A stretch of 64,000 nt of DNA, from contig CM047429.1 of the NCBI GenBank assembly GCA_026168455.1, forward strand, positions 6,723,125 through 6,787,124. Direction: 5' to 3'. The number at the start of each line of letters is the position of its first letter. Position 1 is the stretch's first letter. The notes beneath the pieces were generated by a model that made no database searches, was not told the DNA's origin, and worked only from the letters and a program-made list of their open reading frames with translations. Both the position numbers and the translations under genes were made by a program. The DNA comes from Theocolax elegans. Its lineage: Eukaryota > Arthropoda > Insecta > Hymenoptera > Cerocephalidae. Shown in pieces: positions 22,824-33,330 of the stretch.

Positions 22824-23312
22824 TGGTGTCCAACGTAAATTAATAGATTGGGTTTATATGACGCCCTCCGTTAGTTTCTAGATTGCGCCTACATGGCGCA
22901 CAAAGTAAATTTTTAGATTGCGTTTTGTGTGTGATACGGGCTGCGCCTACAAAGGTGCCCAAATAATATAGGATTACATTATAAACGAAAGTGCATCTAA
23001 TTTAATTTAATTGATTTTCTTGTTGTTATCAATTTATTTTAAACTTAATTTTTTAAGTATGTGTGGATTTTACGTGTAATTTTTATAATATACTAGTTAC
23101 GTTAATTAGTGTATTTGTTATTACCGACAGTTAGATCAATCGGACTGCGGTTAATTCTCACCTTATAATTATTGTATTTAGACAATAATATATTATTTCC
23201 GTATTTACAGAAAACTTTTGAATTTTTAAAAGTAAATCCCTGTAATTTAGCTATCACATCTTCTTAAAATAAAAAATATTAACGCAAAAACAAAAATTAA
23301 GTGACTTAAAAT

Positions 23313-23719
23313 CAAATTATAATAACCCGTCTCAGAACTGGACATTCAAGATTAACACATGGTTATCTAATAGAAAAATCTAATCCCCCTCTATGTGAAA
23401 CATGCGATGTACAGATAACAGTTAAACACCTAATGGAAGACTGCACCAAATTTGAAGAATTCAGAAAATCAGTGAACACTAATATGAAAGAACTTTTGAC
23501 AAATACAGACTATACAAAAAAACTTTTGAGATACCTCAAAGAGAAATCATTATATCAACTTATTTAAACTAGAATCTTATATAAATATATTGACGTGCGT
23601 ATAAGTGATAAAAATCTATGTAATGTATATATAAAATTATAAAACTATATTTTTATTGTATAACTACACATGTAAATCTATTATCGTATGTCGCTAATAA
23701 CCCTAGTAGTTGATGCGAC

Positions 23720-23770
<51 letters not shown>
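23313..23770 (+). mobile_element. 5'-truncated LINE copy with poly(A) and target duplication
   Basis: A 458-bp insertion. It codes from 23328 to a stop at 23565-23567 for the C-terminal zinc motif of a LINE ORF2: RLRTGHSRLTHGYL, CETCDV and VKHLMEDCTKF. Then come a short 3' UTR and 48 A residues (23723-23770). The flanks carry a 16-bp duplication with one mismatch, TTAAGTGACTTAAAAT (23297-23312) and TTACGTGACTTAAAAT (23771-23786). This is a textbook target-primed, 5'-truncated insertion. The coding part is intact. The RTGHSRLTH signature fits the Jockey/I group. Confidence 0.92.
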
Positions 23771-23772
<2 letters not shown>

Positions 23773-23814
23773 ACGTGACTTAAAATTGTTCAAGGCACTA
23801 ACAAAAGTGTATTA

Positions 23815-24400
23815 TAGACTTTAAACTTAATTGTTTAATGTAATTACATTAACATTAAAACAATTAGAATAAGTATAATGTCAAAAATTGATTCTATCGA
23901 GTTTTCCATAATCGGTGTTTTTTTGGGTGGGTCATAATTTTTCAACTTCTATTGCATAAAGAGGTCTAAAATTTGGCACACAACTTACAATGTAAAAAAT
24001 AAGTAAGAACAAAATTAAATAAAAATTATTAAATGCTTATTTTTCAAAAACTGTTGGTAAAAGTTTTTGCAAATGTAAAACCTTGCAAAAACACTCAAAA
24101 TTCAATTAATTACTTATTGTTAAGTGTTTATAATGTATATTACGTTAAACTTAATTGTTTAATGTAATTAAATTAACATTAGAACAATTAGAATAAGTAT
24201 ATTGTTAAAATTGAAAATGTCGATTTTACAAGTGTCGGTGACTTTTCAACTTCTTGTATACTTAGATCTAACATTTGTACACAACTTTAAATGTATAAAA
24301 TAAGTAAGAAAAAAACTTAATTAAAATTTTTTGATTGCTTTTATTCAAAAACAGTTGGTAAAAATGTTGAAAAAATGAAAAATATTGTAAAAACCACGAA
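23815..24400. repeat. Roughly 315-bp tandem duplication
   Basis: The block containing AAACTTAATTGTTTAATGTAA, AACAATTAGAATAAGTATA and ACTGTTGGTAAAA-like motifs occurs at about 23815-24080 and again at about 24130-24400. The end of the second unit reappears inverted near 31775-31868, so it belongs to an interspersed family. Non-coding. Confidence 0.75.
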
Positions 24401-24463
24401 TTTGATTAAAACACTATTATAGTTTAATAATAAATGTATTTACAATTTATATATTTATTTGAG

Positions 24464-24890
24464 TTAACCGACGCGGTGGCGGAGTGGCGGAGACGCACCT
24501 CGGTCGATCACGAAAGTTAAGCAGCACTGAGTGCGGTTCGTACTTGGATGGGTGACACCATTCTTGTGCGGCTTTCGGGATCGGTTAGGTGTTTTTCCAC
24601 ACTTCACAACGTGAGCGGGAGGTGTGAAACATTCGGTTTCGGTGTCAAGGCCTACGCAATGTGACTTTGACACCCAAAAAGAATGTTTCGAATACACCGG
24701 CCATCTCGGGTGAGGTTTTCCCTGCTTCACAGGTTTCCCTCAACCACGGGCATAACCCCGGGCGAATGCGAGATGGTGGGGTTTTTAAGGGAGGGATAAA
24801 AGCACCCACACATAGGTGGTAGTTGGACACCGATAAAGTCCCCAGGGGGATAAACGGTAGGAAGTGCCAGGAAAAAGAGTGCACAAAATC
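24464..24890 (+). repeat. 5S-rRNA-derived repeat, copy 1
   Basis: The head resembles 5S rRNA: GATCACGAAAGTTAAGCAGC with box A AAGTTAAGCAGC at 24514-24525, then GAGTGCGGTTCGTACTTGGA and TGGGTGAC as intermediate element and box C. It lacks an intact 5S 5' domain and continues into about 300 bp of unrelated sequence shared with 36585-37095. A 5S internal promoter joined to an unrelated body is the architecture of SINE3-type SINEs. No poly(A) is seen, but an AAAAATAAAAA-rich tail follows at 24888-24922. Confidence 0.7.
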
Positions 24891-25417
24891 AAGAATAAAA
24901 ATAAAAAATAAAAAAAAAATAATAATTTATTAGAGTTTCACTCTCAGTAATTTTATTATTCATTATTAAATATTTCACAAAGAATTTGTGCCTCTAGACA
25001 GTACTTTATACTAGTGGCAACATAAATGTAGCATATTGCTGAGCGAGTTACAACAAAATGATCGGTATATTCTAATTTTATGCAATCTCATTAATTAATT
25101 TATAAACAAATATGATATAATATAAAAAATTTATGCGTGTGTGTGTGTGTGTGAGTAATAAAAAATCAATAATTTCAAGACTTCGATCACGAATCAAACA
25201 AGATTTAAAAAATGTATTTTATAAAATAAAAATATAAAGATATTTACATTTTTGAACCCTAACGGTAAAATTTATTAATATTATAAGCTAATAAAAAATT
25301 TTTCCTAAATTTACTTTGAATTTAATCGTTTATGATTAAAAAATACACAAACATAAATTTTCAAACTATAAACAGCAAAAAAGATAAGACCACATAGATA
25401 CAATTTATTTCGTCACA

Positions 25418-25776
25418 ATATTTGGGTTAACGGTGGATTAGTGAACGGTTCTTTATGAACAGTAACTGCGATTTTATATGATGAAATGATTTCCCCGCCT
25501 GACCTACCACGCTATATTATAGTTGCATTTGATTCTTTCAAGGGACCATTTATTTATAATAAAGAATTTCCTATTACACCTATTATTAGAACATGGGATT
25601 ATAAAGGCACAATGTGTACTAGAAAACAATTCCCATTATCGCTGGCATATGCAGTAACAATCCATAAATCACAAAGATTAACATTACCAATGGCTGTTAT
25701 AGACATCGGAGTAAAAGAATTTTCATCAGGACTAAGTTACGTTGCATTATCTAGAGTAAAAAAATTGATTATTTAA
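25418..25776 (+). pseudogene. Helitron/PIF1-type helicase C-terminal fragment
   Basis: The plus strand reads NIWVNGGLVNGS, a TGA stop at 25455-25457, then LPRYIIVAFDSFKGPFI, TRKQFPLSLAYAVTIHKSQ and GLSYVALSRVKKL. These are the final motifs of the PIF1-like helicase domain of Helitrons (5'-3' DNA helicase for rolling-circle transposition). The normally invariant Gly after HKSQ is Arg (HKSQRLTL). A frame change follows the LSRVKK motif. No Rep domain is nearby. Confidence 0.8.
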
Positions 25777-26007
25777 TGTTTTCAAATTTTTATGATAAAA
25801 GCAGATTTGACAAAATTATGAATTCACAAACTACATTTTAAAAATTAAATTTCTAGAAAGATTAAGGAAAAAAATGTAACATCCAATTATACATGTATAA
25901 TAGTTAACGAATAAAAACCTTGATTATATTTTATTTTTATTTTCATTATTCTTTTATTTATTTACATTTTTGTACGTGTTACCGTATATAAATAATAATA
26001 TGTACGT

Positions 26008-26395
26008 AGAATATGTATGTGTGCATGTGTGTGTGCGTGTCTATATGTGTGCGTCTGTGTGTGTATGCGCGTGTGTGTGTGTGCGTGTGTCTGTGTGTCT
26101 CTGTGTGCGTGTGTCTGTGCGTGTGTGTGTGTGTGTGCGCGTGCGTGTGCATTTGTGTGTGTGCGTATGTCTGTGTGCGTGTGTGTGTGTGTGTCAGTGT
26201 GCGTATGCTTGTTCGTGTGCATGTGTGCGTTAGTGTGTGTGTGTGTGCGTGTTCGTGTGTCTCTGCGTATGTGTGCGTGCGTGTGTGTGTGCCCGTGCGT
26301 GTGCATTTGTGTGTGTGCGTATGTGTGTCTGTGTGCGTGTGTGTGTCTGTGTGTGTGCGTGCGTGTGTGTATGTGTGTGTGTGTGTGTGTTCGTG
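26008..26395. repeat. (GT)n microsatellite, left of the LINE
   Basis: Nearly 390 bp of GT repeats with interspersed GCGT, TCTGT and TTCGT variants. It is the left half of the target into which the minus-strand LINE inserted. The Cys/Val-rich frames across it are repeat artefacts. Confidence 0.97.
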
Positions 26396-26612
26396 TTTTT
26401 TTTTTTTTTTCCGAAGTGGTAGAGAAATGCTTAATGCACCATGACCGCAGCCATGCGAGACTCCCCGTGTATGGGACTCTCCTACCGAAGGATGTCGCTA
26501 GGCATACCCACTAAAACTCCACCTCTTTTCTTACCTTTATTCCCCCGCGGAAACCGCCGCAAGGCATTACTTCGCGGGGGGAGGCAATGGCTAGGTCAGC
26601 CCACTAATGCTG

Positions 26613-29564
26613 CTATCGCAACTCTTCTCTCCTCTTCTCTTCTGATGAGACCCAGCTGTCCACTACGGACGTACAGAGGGTCACTACCGCGTTCCATCCC
26701 TCCTGGGAGCCAAGCAGGCACGCCCCGATGCCCTCAGGGGTGAGGGGACCGCTCCAAGTGATTTGAAACTGGTCCCGTTCCTCCCTGAAACGAGGACACC
26801 GTAGGAGGACGTGTTCCACGTCTTCGTCCACCCCTGGACAAGCCGGGCACTCTGCGCTGCCGTAGACCCCTATACGAAATAGGTAGCTACGGAAGCATCC
26901 GTGCCCGGTCAACACCTGGGTAAGCTGGAAACTGACGAAGCCGTGTTTCCTGCTCGCCCACTCCCGGACCCGCGGGATGATGCGGTAGGTCCAGCGGCCG
27001 TCCCTGCCTGAGTCCCATCTCCGCTTCCACTCCTCTACGGTCCGCCATGACCATCGGTTATGGCAGCGATTCTCTTCTACGCGTCGCCCACCCTCACGGT
27101 GTCTTTCAGCTCTCTCGGCTGCCAGGAGGTCGAAGGGGGCGGTCCCCGCGATCACCGAGAGCGCAATGTCAGATACAGTTCGGTACGCCCGGGCCACCCT
27201 TAGCGCAGCTATCCTGTGGGCTCTCTGACACGGAGCACCAAAGCTCTTGTGCCTGTTTAGGGCATCAGCCCAGATAGCAGCTTCATATAAAATTGCGGAG
27301 CTCACCACCGAGGCAAGGAGGGACCTTCGCGGTTACTGGGGTCCCCCGATGTTGGGCATGATGCTCGCCAGCGCACGGACCACCTTAGCCGCCTTTAAGC
27401 CTGCGTTCGCGAGATGGTGTTTGAATGACAGCGCGTCTAGTGTGACCCGTAAATACTTCAACGTTTTCACCGACCGTATCCGTTCTACACCTACCGTGAA
27501 GGTGGCGGTCCTCTCCTTTTTTGTGCGAGAGATGAGCACCGTCTCCGTTTTTTCCGCCGCCAGACTAAGTCCGTGGTCTCTCAACCAAGTAGCGACCACT
27601 TCTATAGAGACGTCTCCGAGATATTCGATCTCTTCGACACTCTTTGCGACCACCACAAGCGCCACGTCGTCCGCGAAAGCCACCATCGAGACACCCTCCG
27701 GAAGTTGCTGCCTAAGCAGGCCGTCATAGACAACGTTCCAGTGTAGGGGCCCAATGACCGAACCCTGCGGTACGCTTCCCGTGATGTTGTGGGAGTGCAC
27801 ACCGTCGTCGGTGTCGTAGAGCAGAGTACGGTCAGTCAGGTAACTCGAGGTGACCTTCTTGAGATAGAGTGGCACTTGGAAGTGCTGCAGGGACAGCATG
27901 ATGTCGTCCCATCTGGCAGAGGTGAAGGCATTCCGGATGTCCAAGGTTATGCAAGGTACAGCGTCCATGGTCGATCGACCCTTCCGGAAGCCGAACTGGT
28001 TGTCGGAGAGGTCTCCGGCCCGACCGATGGCCGCTGCGAGCCTGGCGCAGATCACCCGCTCCAGGAGCTTCCCGACTATATCCAGTAGACAGAGCGGGCG
28101 GTAAGATGATGACTCCTCCGGGGGTTTGTTTGCCTTCGGTAGGAGTACCAGCCTCTGCATCTTCCACTGGGCCGGGAAGCAACCTTCTCTTATGCATGCG
28201 TTGAATGCGTTCAGGAACAAGCCCGGAGCACTCATCGCCGCTGTCTTGACGGCCAGGCCAGATATTCCGTCAGGCCCTGGGGCTTTACGTACGGAGGAAA
28301 TACCTTTAGCGGCCATCCTCAGTTCGGCTTCACTAATGTCTGGCGACTCGGCTGCACCAATGGTGGCCATCAGGCCCGTCTCTGCTGCCCTTTTCCGATG
28401 TTCTGGAAACAGGTGGCGAACGACTCCGTCCAGAAAAACTGGGTCGGTGGGTGCAACAGCGTCCCCGGGGTTGATCTTATTCATAACTGTTTTATACGGT
28501 TTGCCCCAGGGGTCGTGGTCCACCTCCTCACAGTGCTCCCGCCAACACCTTCACTTGGCAGCCTTGATGGCCACCTTGAGATCCCTCCGCTTTTGTTCGT
28601 ATTCTGCGGAACGATCTTGGAACCGCGGTGTTCCCCTCGCTCTTTGGTGCAGCCTTCTGGCACGCAGGCACTCACGTCTCTTTTCTGTGATGTCCTTACT
28701 CCACCAGATTATCGGTGGGCGGCCGCGAGGGTTAAACTTCACGGCCATAGAGGCATCGCAAGCCGCTGTTAGGGCATTCGTGAGGCCTCGTGCTTTTTCT
28801 TCGGCGGTTCCCTCCACTTTTGCCCCCTCAAGGGAGCAGAGGAACGTCTCACGATCAAACGTGGCTGGTGCTCATCTCTCTCTTGCTACTCTTCCTGCTC
28901 TCTTTGTCCTCCCGCTGGTCAGCTGGAGCTGGTACACGAGTGCTTGGTGGTCACTACCCGTGTAACGATCGCTAACTTTCCAGCCGAGTCCCTCTCCCCT
29001 CATCAATTTAGGATCGACGAAGGTGAGGTCGACTATGGACGACTTGCCGGCTTTGGTGAAAGTCGGGGTTGTCCCTGTGTTAGCGATCTTCAGCCCCAGT
29101 AGAGCGAACGCCTCGAGAAGTGCGCGACCACGCGCGTTGGTCTTGGCGCTGCCCCAGTCCGTCGCCCAAGCATTAAAGTCCCCACCGATTGCGACCGGCA
29201 GCCGTGAGGACCGAGCACTGGTGACGACTGCATCCAGAGATCTCGCAAAGTCCTCGGTGGGATCGCTGGGCGGGAAGTAGCAGCTGTACATGTGTACCCC
29301 CGCTACCTCCACCCAGGTGAAGCTGGGAAGGGGGGCGTCCATCTTTCTGGAGATGTGTATATTTCCACATACCCAGATGGCCGCCTTGCCCGTGGCATCC
29401 CTTACCCAGTTCGACTTCTCGAGATCCCGGAACTCCTCGCTGATGATCGCTTCGTCCGCTCGCTCCTCTCTGACCAGCTGGGACAGCAGGTCCTGGGCCA
29501 CAGCGCAGTGGTTGAGGTTTATTTGGAGCACCCTAATCATTTTTGATGTGTGCTCCTTCCTCAT
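26613..29564 (-). pseudogene. R1-clade LINE ORF2 (endonuclease-RT), three stops
   Basis: A single frame from ATG at 29564 to 26613, interrupted by TGA near 28872, TGA near 28551 and TAA near 27333, with no frameshift. Domains: apurinic-like endonuclease (VLQINLNHCAVAQDLL, IGGDFNAWATDWGS, SIVDLTFVDP, SDRYTGSDH); reverse transcriptase (GPDGISG, YRPLCLLDIVGKLLERVI, SVPQGSVIGPLHW, catalytic FADD near 27690); C-terminal zinc motif CPACPGVDEDVEHVLLRC near 26800-26860. It would nick the target and copy the RNA in place. Each stop is explicable by one substitution from a sense codon (for example TGG or CGA to TGA). Confidence 0.92.
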
Positions 29565-30791
29565 GCGAGTTCTTGGCTTTATCCTCGCAGTCCACTGCTT
29601 TGTGGCCCTCTTGGCCGCACCGATAGCATTGCTCTCGTAGTCGAACTCTGCAATTGACCCATCCGATTCGGAGCTTCCCGTCTTGCAGCAGTTTTTTGGC
29701 TGCTACTGCCGAAAGCTGGATGGTCGCAGCAAGGGTGCCACTGTAGGACCCCCTGGTTTTAATATTATCCGGGGATACCACATTTGGCCTAATCTTTGCC
29801 GCAATCGCTGCGGCCACCTCCGTTGTTGTCGTGGACTCGTCCATGTCCCTGATGGTGATGGACACTTTGTGAGTCAGCAGCTGGATCTCTGCTGACCCAC
29901 TCAGGGTGGACGAGACCACTGTCCTCAGCTCCGCCGTTTCCGTTCCGGGTCGCCCCAGTTCGAGGAGGAGCTCTCCAGCCCTGGTGCGCCTGATACGTGT
30001 GACCCGTTCTCCTAGTGCCTTTAGTTCCGGTGCAGCCTTGACCTTCCGGAGAATGTCGGCGTCGGAAGAGCCCCCGCTAGGTGTCTTGATCTTGATGGCA
30101 TCTGGGCGTGGGAGTCTTACTCCAGCCTTAAGCTCTGCCGTGCCTTTGGCCGGTTTGCTGACACTTTTCTGCTGTTCTTCATGCTGCTTCGGCTGGCTGT
30201 TCTTCATCTTCTTCTTCTTCTTGCCCTTCTTCACTACTGTGGCCCAGTCAGGGACCTTTGACTGGTTCCCACCCGTCTTAGGAAAAGATGGCGAAGCATC
30301 TGCTGGCTCATTTTTGTTAGTGGGTTGCTTCGACCCCTTCTTCCTTTTCTCCGGGGGTTGCTGAGGTGGTAAGGGCTTTTCCCTTTCCGTCGGCCGCCTT
30401 TGACGCTCTTCAGCGCGGAAGATGGGCGACGTTTGGCACGTTCCATCCCTACGCGCATCCGCCATTTTATATTCGGCGCTGTCGAACACACAGCACTGTT
30501 CACACGCGCGTATTCATTGAGAGCTCTTCTGGTTGCTCTCGCCATACTCTTCAGCTCTTTGTGGATGTTGTTCTTGTTAAGAACAAACTCTACCAGGGTG
30601 CCTATTTTCTCACGCAGACGGAGAAAAGCTCTGTCAGCGTCACTCGACATCCCAGTCGAGGGCAGGTCACACGTAGCATTAGATGCTTCAGAGGCCGAGT
30701 GACCAACCTCCGCAACACTTACCATTTTCACGGTGTGAGTTTGGTCCCCCCCAAAATCCGTGGGACCAGCACTGACCACCGGGGCTTTCAC
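29533..30791 (-). pseudogene. R1-clade LINE ORF1 (Gag-like), frameshifted
   Basis: Two overlapping minus-strand frames cover ORF1: the N-terminal part from about 30791 (MKAPVVSAGPTDF, helical SDADRAFLRLREKIGTLVEF) and, after a frameshift at about 30430-30490, the C-terminal part to 29533. The latter is Lys/Pro-rich (KKGKKKKKMKNSQPKQHEE), has an RRM-like middle, and ends with zinc knuckle CYRCGQEGHKAVDC plus CEDKAKNSHEE. It binds element RNA. Its end overlaps the start of ORF2 by 32 bases, a usual arrangement for R1-clade elements. Confidence 0.88.
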
Positions 30792-30990
30792 CCGATCGGA
30801 ATCAGTGGGGGTAGTGTTGTTTTCAGCTCACTATCCATACTTGGTTTAATTTCGGGGTGCCTTACCCTATCTGGTTTTGGTTCGCCCCGAATAATTGATT
30901 TTTTCGGTACCATCCATATCTGGAAAGCATTCCCCTATCCACCACCTGGGGAGGCGCCACGATGCGGGACCAGCAAACCCCGGCACGGGA

Positions 30991-31089
30991 GTGTGTGTTC
31001 GTGTGTCTGTGCGAGTATGTGTGTGTGTGTGCGTGTGTGTATGTGTGTATGTGTGTGTATGTGTGTGCGTGTTTGGGTGTGTGTGTGTA
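30991..31089. repeat. (GT)n microsatellite, right of the LINE
   Basis: Right half of the interrupted target, beginning with the duplicated GTGTGTGTTCGTG. It carries ATGTGT and TTTGGGT variants. Confidence 0.95.
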
Positions 31090-31419
31090 CAATAATGATA
31101 ATTTTTTAAGTTTATCGAATATCAATAAAGAAACATGCAAATACCGTCATTTGGCTCCCAAAATTTATACAGCACATCCTTGTAATATTAAGAAGAGGCC
31201 TTTAAATTTTTAGCATGAAAAGTAAAACGGTTTTCCAGTTCTCAAAGTTAGACCGGAAGCATGAAAATCAGCGCAGTTGATCCACAGGAGGACTTCGCTT
31301 CGCTCAGCAATAATAAAACACCTTCCTCGAAGGTGTCAACATTCGCAAGTATGGTTTCCAATCACTCTTTTAAAAATGTTATCTGATAAGAAAATCTTTA
31401 ATTCTTACTCCAATCCTAT

Positions 31420-31870
31420 TTCTACTTATATTTTGCTTAAACTTCATAGAGTTTCTGCAATAGAAAATACTGAAATCAAATCGACATAAGCAGCAAGTAT
31501 CTTTAATTAAATATTTATATATTTTTTTTGCTTAAACTCTATAAAGTTTCTGCAAAAATGATATCGACATAAGCAACAAGTATTTTTAAATAAATATTTA
31601 TATTTTTTTTGTTTAAACTCCATAAAAAGTTTCTGCAATAGAAAGTACTGTAATCAAAGCGGAATAACCGACAAGTATTTTTTACCACGTAATACATTGT
31701 ATTTTTTTAATTAAACTTTTATATATTTTGCTTAAACTCCATTAAAAATTTTTATTAATTTCCACAAAATTTCGTGGTATTTACAATATTTTTCATTTTT
31801 TCAACATTTTTACCAACTGTTTTGGAATAAAAGCAATCAAACAATTTTAATTAAGTTTTTTTCTTACTTA
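31420..31870. repeat. Tandem repeat with TTTCTGCAATAGAAA motif
   Basis: Three to four degenerate units of roughly 90-115 bp carry TTGCTTAAACTCxATAAAGTTT, CTGCAATAGAAA(A/G)TACTG and CGACATAAGCAACAAGTATT. Related inverse sequence is at about 37830-38060, and the end (31775-31868) is the inverse of 24298-24400. Non-coding interspersed repeat. From 31090 to 31420 I see only AT-rich sequence plus a CGAAGGTGTCAACATTC segment. Confidence 0.65.
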
Positions 31871-31883
31871 AATCTTCCTCTGG

Positions 31884-32669
31884 CAGAGGAAGATTTAATG
31901 CTGCCGAGACTTACTTATAAGGCAAAGTTGAAGAAGCGGCCGACCGCCAAGCCTAAGGTATCAAGCGTGGCTAAGGAGGTGAGTGAGTCGAGTCGGTAAG
32001 ATCCGATTGAACAACTTACAAAAGTCCTGGAGGAAACCCTTAAGACCATGCAAACGAGTAGCCTGATAGCTGGGTTTAAGGTGGATAAAGATACGCCACC
32101 TGGGAAGAAAACCCACAAGTCTCCTCCTCGGTTTGCTGGCGCGACATTCCAGCGCAGGATCGATCAGGTGATTGGACCAGAACTTGAACCCGTTGCTTAA
32201 GCATATCTCGACGATATCATTATTGTCATCAAGACTTTTGAAGAGCATAAGCAACTGTTGATCGAGGTGTTAACTTGCTTGGCAGAAGCCGGTTTATCTG
32301 TTAACCGGGAGAAATGTGTTTTCTGCCAGCCCCAAGTGAGATATTTGGGTATGCGAGTTAATCGAGGTGGGATACGACCTGACCCAGCTAAAACGGAGCC
32401 GATAAAAGAATATCAGGCTCCCAAGAATTTAATAAGCAGCTGAGACGGTTCCTCGGTATGGCATCTTGGTACAGACGCTTCATGCACGACTATGCTACCA
32501 TAGCTGTATACATCAGAAGTATCTTTGGCTGGAAGAACAAGAAAGCGCCTTCCAGCAGCTTAAAGTTCTGTTAATGACAGCACCCGTTCTGCAAACTCCC
32601 TATGACATCGATGAGTATATGGTCCAGACAGACGCTAGTGACACTGGTATCGGTGCAGTGTTGCTTTAG
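31884..32669 (+). pseudogene. Ty3/Gypsy gag-RT fragment with internal deletion
   Basis: The plus strand encodes a short Lys-rich gag-like piece (KKRPTAKPKV, PGKKTHKSPPRF) that passes directly into RT: FAGATFQRRIDQVIGPELEP, a TAA, then AYLDDIIIV with the catalytic YLDD, FCQPQVRYLGMRVNRGGI, RRFLGMASWYRRF, and VQTDASDTGIGAVLL from the RNase H. Protease and the first RT motifs are missing between gag and RT, so a deletion joined them. Stops and frameshifts at 32198, 32440 and after 32510 show it is dead. Confidence 0.85.
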
Positions 32670-33269
32670 ATTGCTTGAAGCGCGAGCGACTTTATATATG
32701 AGCGTGTTCTAAACCCTCCACGCGTTTATTATTCCGAAAATAGGTTTTCCCAGTAAGATAAAATCGCGGCCTCAGTTATAACTCAGCATGTATGGCTTCT
32801 AGGCCACGGGCGAACCCTTGCTCTAAGAGAATCCAACACCAAACCTACAATAGTATTTTTTTATTCTAATCATTTTCTTCTAATCTTTTCTTTACATATA
32901 CGTTATACATCGAATTATTTATTTCAACGTACAAAGGATCAAAACTGAATGTTGTTTACGCTAGCATTTAAGTTACATAGAAAGCTTATAGCTACATGGT
33001 GTTTTAGCATAAAATATTGATATTGCGGCTCGCTTTGAAATAATTATTCCTGCAACGAAACTAAACTCTTATATTATTTGAATTTTACTCCTATAGTAAT
33101 AATAATTTAATAAAAATGTACAAAATTTCTTTAATTCTTTTTTATTTTTTTTTTATTATATTAACGTCGCTCTTTTTATGCTCCCAAACCGGTACTAATC
33201 AGCGACGGAGGTCATACGATGTCTTGGTGAAGAAAGCACTTGGTGAAAATACATTCGCCAGTGGTGCTT

Positions 33270-33320
33270 GTATCAATCGGCCGGGTCCGGGGATCGAACC
33301 TGGGACCTCCAGATTATGAG
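33270..33320 (-). repeat. tRNA-like (SINE-type) fragment
   Basis: The minus strand reads GGGCTCATAATCTGGAGGTC then CCAGGTTCGATCCCCGG: an anticodon-loop-like CTCATAATC and a canonical box B GGTTCGATCCC (33290-33300). The D-arm and box A are absent, and the flanking acceptor stem does not close, so this is a tRNA-derived SINE relic, not a functional tRNA. Confidence 0.4.
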
Positions 33321-33330
33321 CCCTTTATCT

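Larger units (their letters stand above)
26396..30990 (-). mobile_element. Full-length R1-clade LINE inserted in a (GT)n tract
   Basis: A 4.6-kb non-LTR element on the minus strand with ORF1, ORF2 and a 3' poly(A) (15 T on the plus strand, 26396-26410). The sequence GTGTGTGTTCGTG precedes it (to 26395) and follows it (30991-31003), a 13-bp target duplication inside the microsatellite. Site-specific insertion into (AC)n-type microsatellites is known for R1-clade families such as Waldo and Mino. The length with both ORFs argues for a complete 5' end. Confidence 0.88.

Noticed and set aside
24464..24580. Functional 5S rRNA gene
   Set aside because: The 5' third and the closing helix of 5S rRNA are absent and the sequence runs on into an unrelated repeat body.
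26008..26514. Long Cys/Val-rich open frames across the GT tract
   Set aside because: They are translations of a microsatellite; frames on both strands are open for the same reason.
33270..33320. Functional tRNA-Met gene
   Set aside because: Only the anticodon and T-arm-like half is present; no D-arm, box A or closed acceptor stem.
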